This document shows, piece after piece, positions 32,769-33,077 of a stretch of 33,077 bases of DNA. Position 1 is the first letter of the stretch; each line of letters begins with the position of its first letter. The stretch is from NCBI GenBank assembly GCA_016192845.1, contig JACPTI010000061.1, positions 1-33,077 of the forward strand, given 5' to 3'. This DNA is from Acidobacteriota bacterium. GTDB lineage: Bacteria > Acidobacteriota > Vicinamibacteria > Vicinamibacterales > UBA2999. The notes under the pieces were generated by a model that worked only from the letters and a program-made list of their open reading frames with translations, was not told the DNA's origin and searched no databases. The position numbers and the translations under genes were made by a program.

Positions 32769-33077
32769 CTACGGTATCGCCTCACCGCCCACACGTCCGA
32801 GCACGTCATTGCGAACAAAGAGCGCCAGCGCTACCCCCGACCAGCGGCCATCGCCCCGCGGACTCCCCGACGCCTCGTCGCCCATCGGCATGATATCGGT
32901 GAGCGTCGTCTGGCGGCGGAATCGTCCGAGGAGATAGTCCCGCACGATCTGCGCGCGATCGATGGAGACGAGGTACGGCGCCTGACCGTCTCTGGGTTCG
33001 GCGTATCCTTCCACGACCAACGGACTGTCGCGCGGATATCGGACCAGATCGGCCATCGCCGAATCCAGCCGCCGCCG
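32769..33077 (-). CDS. C-terminus of an OmpA-like domain protein (5' end outside window)
   Basis: The frame is open to the right edge of the window, so the gene starts beyond it. The visible ~102 residues read LDSAMADLVRYPRDSPLVVE, GYAEPRDGQAPYLVSIDRAQ, IVRDYLLGRFRRQTTLTDIM and PMGDEASGSPRGDGRWSGVA. The 'SPLVVEGYA....RA..VRDYL' pattern is the peptidoglycan-binding core of the OmpA C-terminal fold, but the usual final 'GxxxNRRV' is replaced by RWSGVALALFV. Similar C-termini occur in acidobacterial proteins with an N-terminal MCE/MlaD domain; whether that is so here cannot be seen. It is upstream of the M23 peptidase, so both may act at the cell wall. Confidence 0.75.
   Translation of the reverse strand, partial: RRRLDSAMADLVRYPRDSPLVVEGYAEPRDGQAPYLVSIDRAQIVRDYLLGRFRRQTTLTDIMPMGDEASGSPRGDGRWSGVALALFVRNDVLGRVGGEAIP

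Overview
The window (about 33 kb, very GC-rich) looks like a chromosomal segment of an Acidobacteriota bacterium, most likely a member of the Vicinamibacteria. That assignment is inference from gene content: a PknB-type kinase fused to a TolB/WD40-like propeller, a winged-helix/cyclase/ATPase/TPR regulator, a carboxypeptidase-domain TonB receptor, NHL and SBBP propellers, and many exported proteins of unknown role. No rRNA, tRNA, CRISPR array, phage or intact insertion sequence was seen.

Layout. 1-1773: the 3' end of an NHL propeller gene faces an exported protein gene across a 186-bp palindrome. 1873-5305: receptor-like Ser/Thr kinase, then a VapBC-type toxin-antitoxin pair whose promoter implies a leaderless message. 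5308-6648: a decayed SBBP propeller gene and a small leftover ORF. 6677-10908: an SDR divergent from a 1097-residue regulator. 10986-11274: a kinase-gene tail fragment and REP-like repeats. 11280-16431 (minus): TonB-dependent receptor followed by a cytochrome c/ankyrin/alpha-toroid fusion. 16584-24908: secreted or periplasmic catabolic-looking genes: two metallo-beta-lactamase-fold proteins (one lacking most zinc ligands), an LVIVD-repeat protein, an SMP-30 lactonase-like protein, a dienelactone hydrolase with a small ferredoxin-like (ABM) protein, and a Tat-exported FMN alpha-hydroxy-acid dehydrogenase carrying a CxxCH motif. 24925-30186: a frameshifted exported-protein gene, two NHL propellers, a second copy of the exported family found at 1000-1773, and an SH3-like protein. 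30241-33077: a YihY/BrkB tail fragment, a lipoprotein, an M23 peptidase and the end of an OmpA-like protein.

The working picture is a cell-envelope catabolic and sensing region: uptake through the TonB receptor, oxidation and hydrolysis by exported enzymes, electrons perhaps passed to c-type hemes, and intracellular control by the kinase and the cyclase/ATPase regulator. This linkage is inferred from neighbourhood only.

The non-coding DNA is unusual. Nearly every convergent or divergent gap holds a palindrome. At least two dispersed hairpin families are present, one built on GGTCCGGCTGAAGCCGGAC and one on CCCCACCGCGC/GCGCGGTGGGG. There are also two long nested palindromes of 186 and 516 bp. 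Several gene remnants lie beside these repeats.
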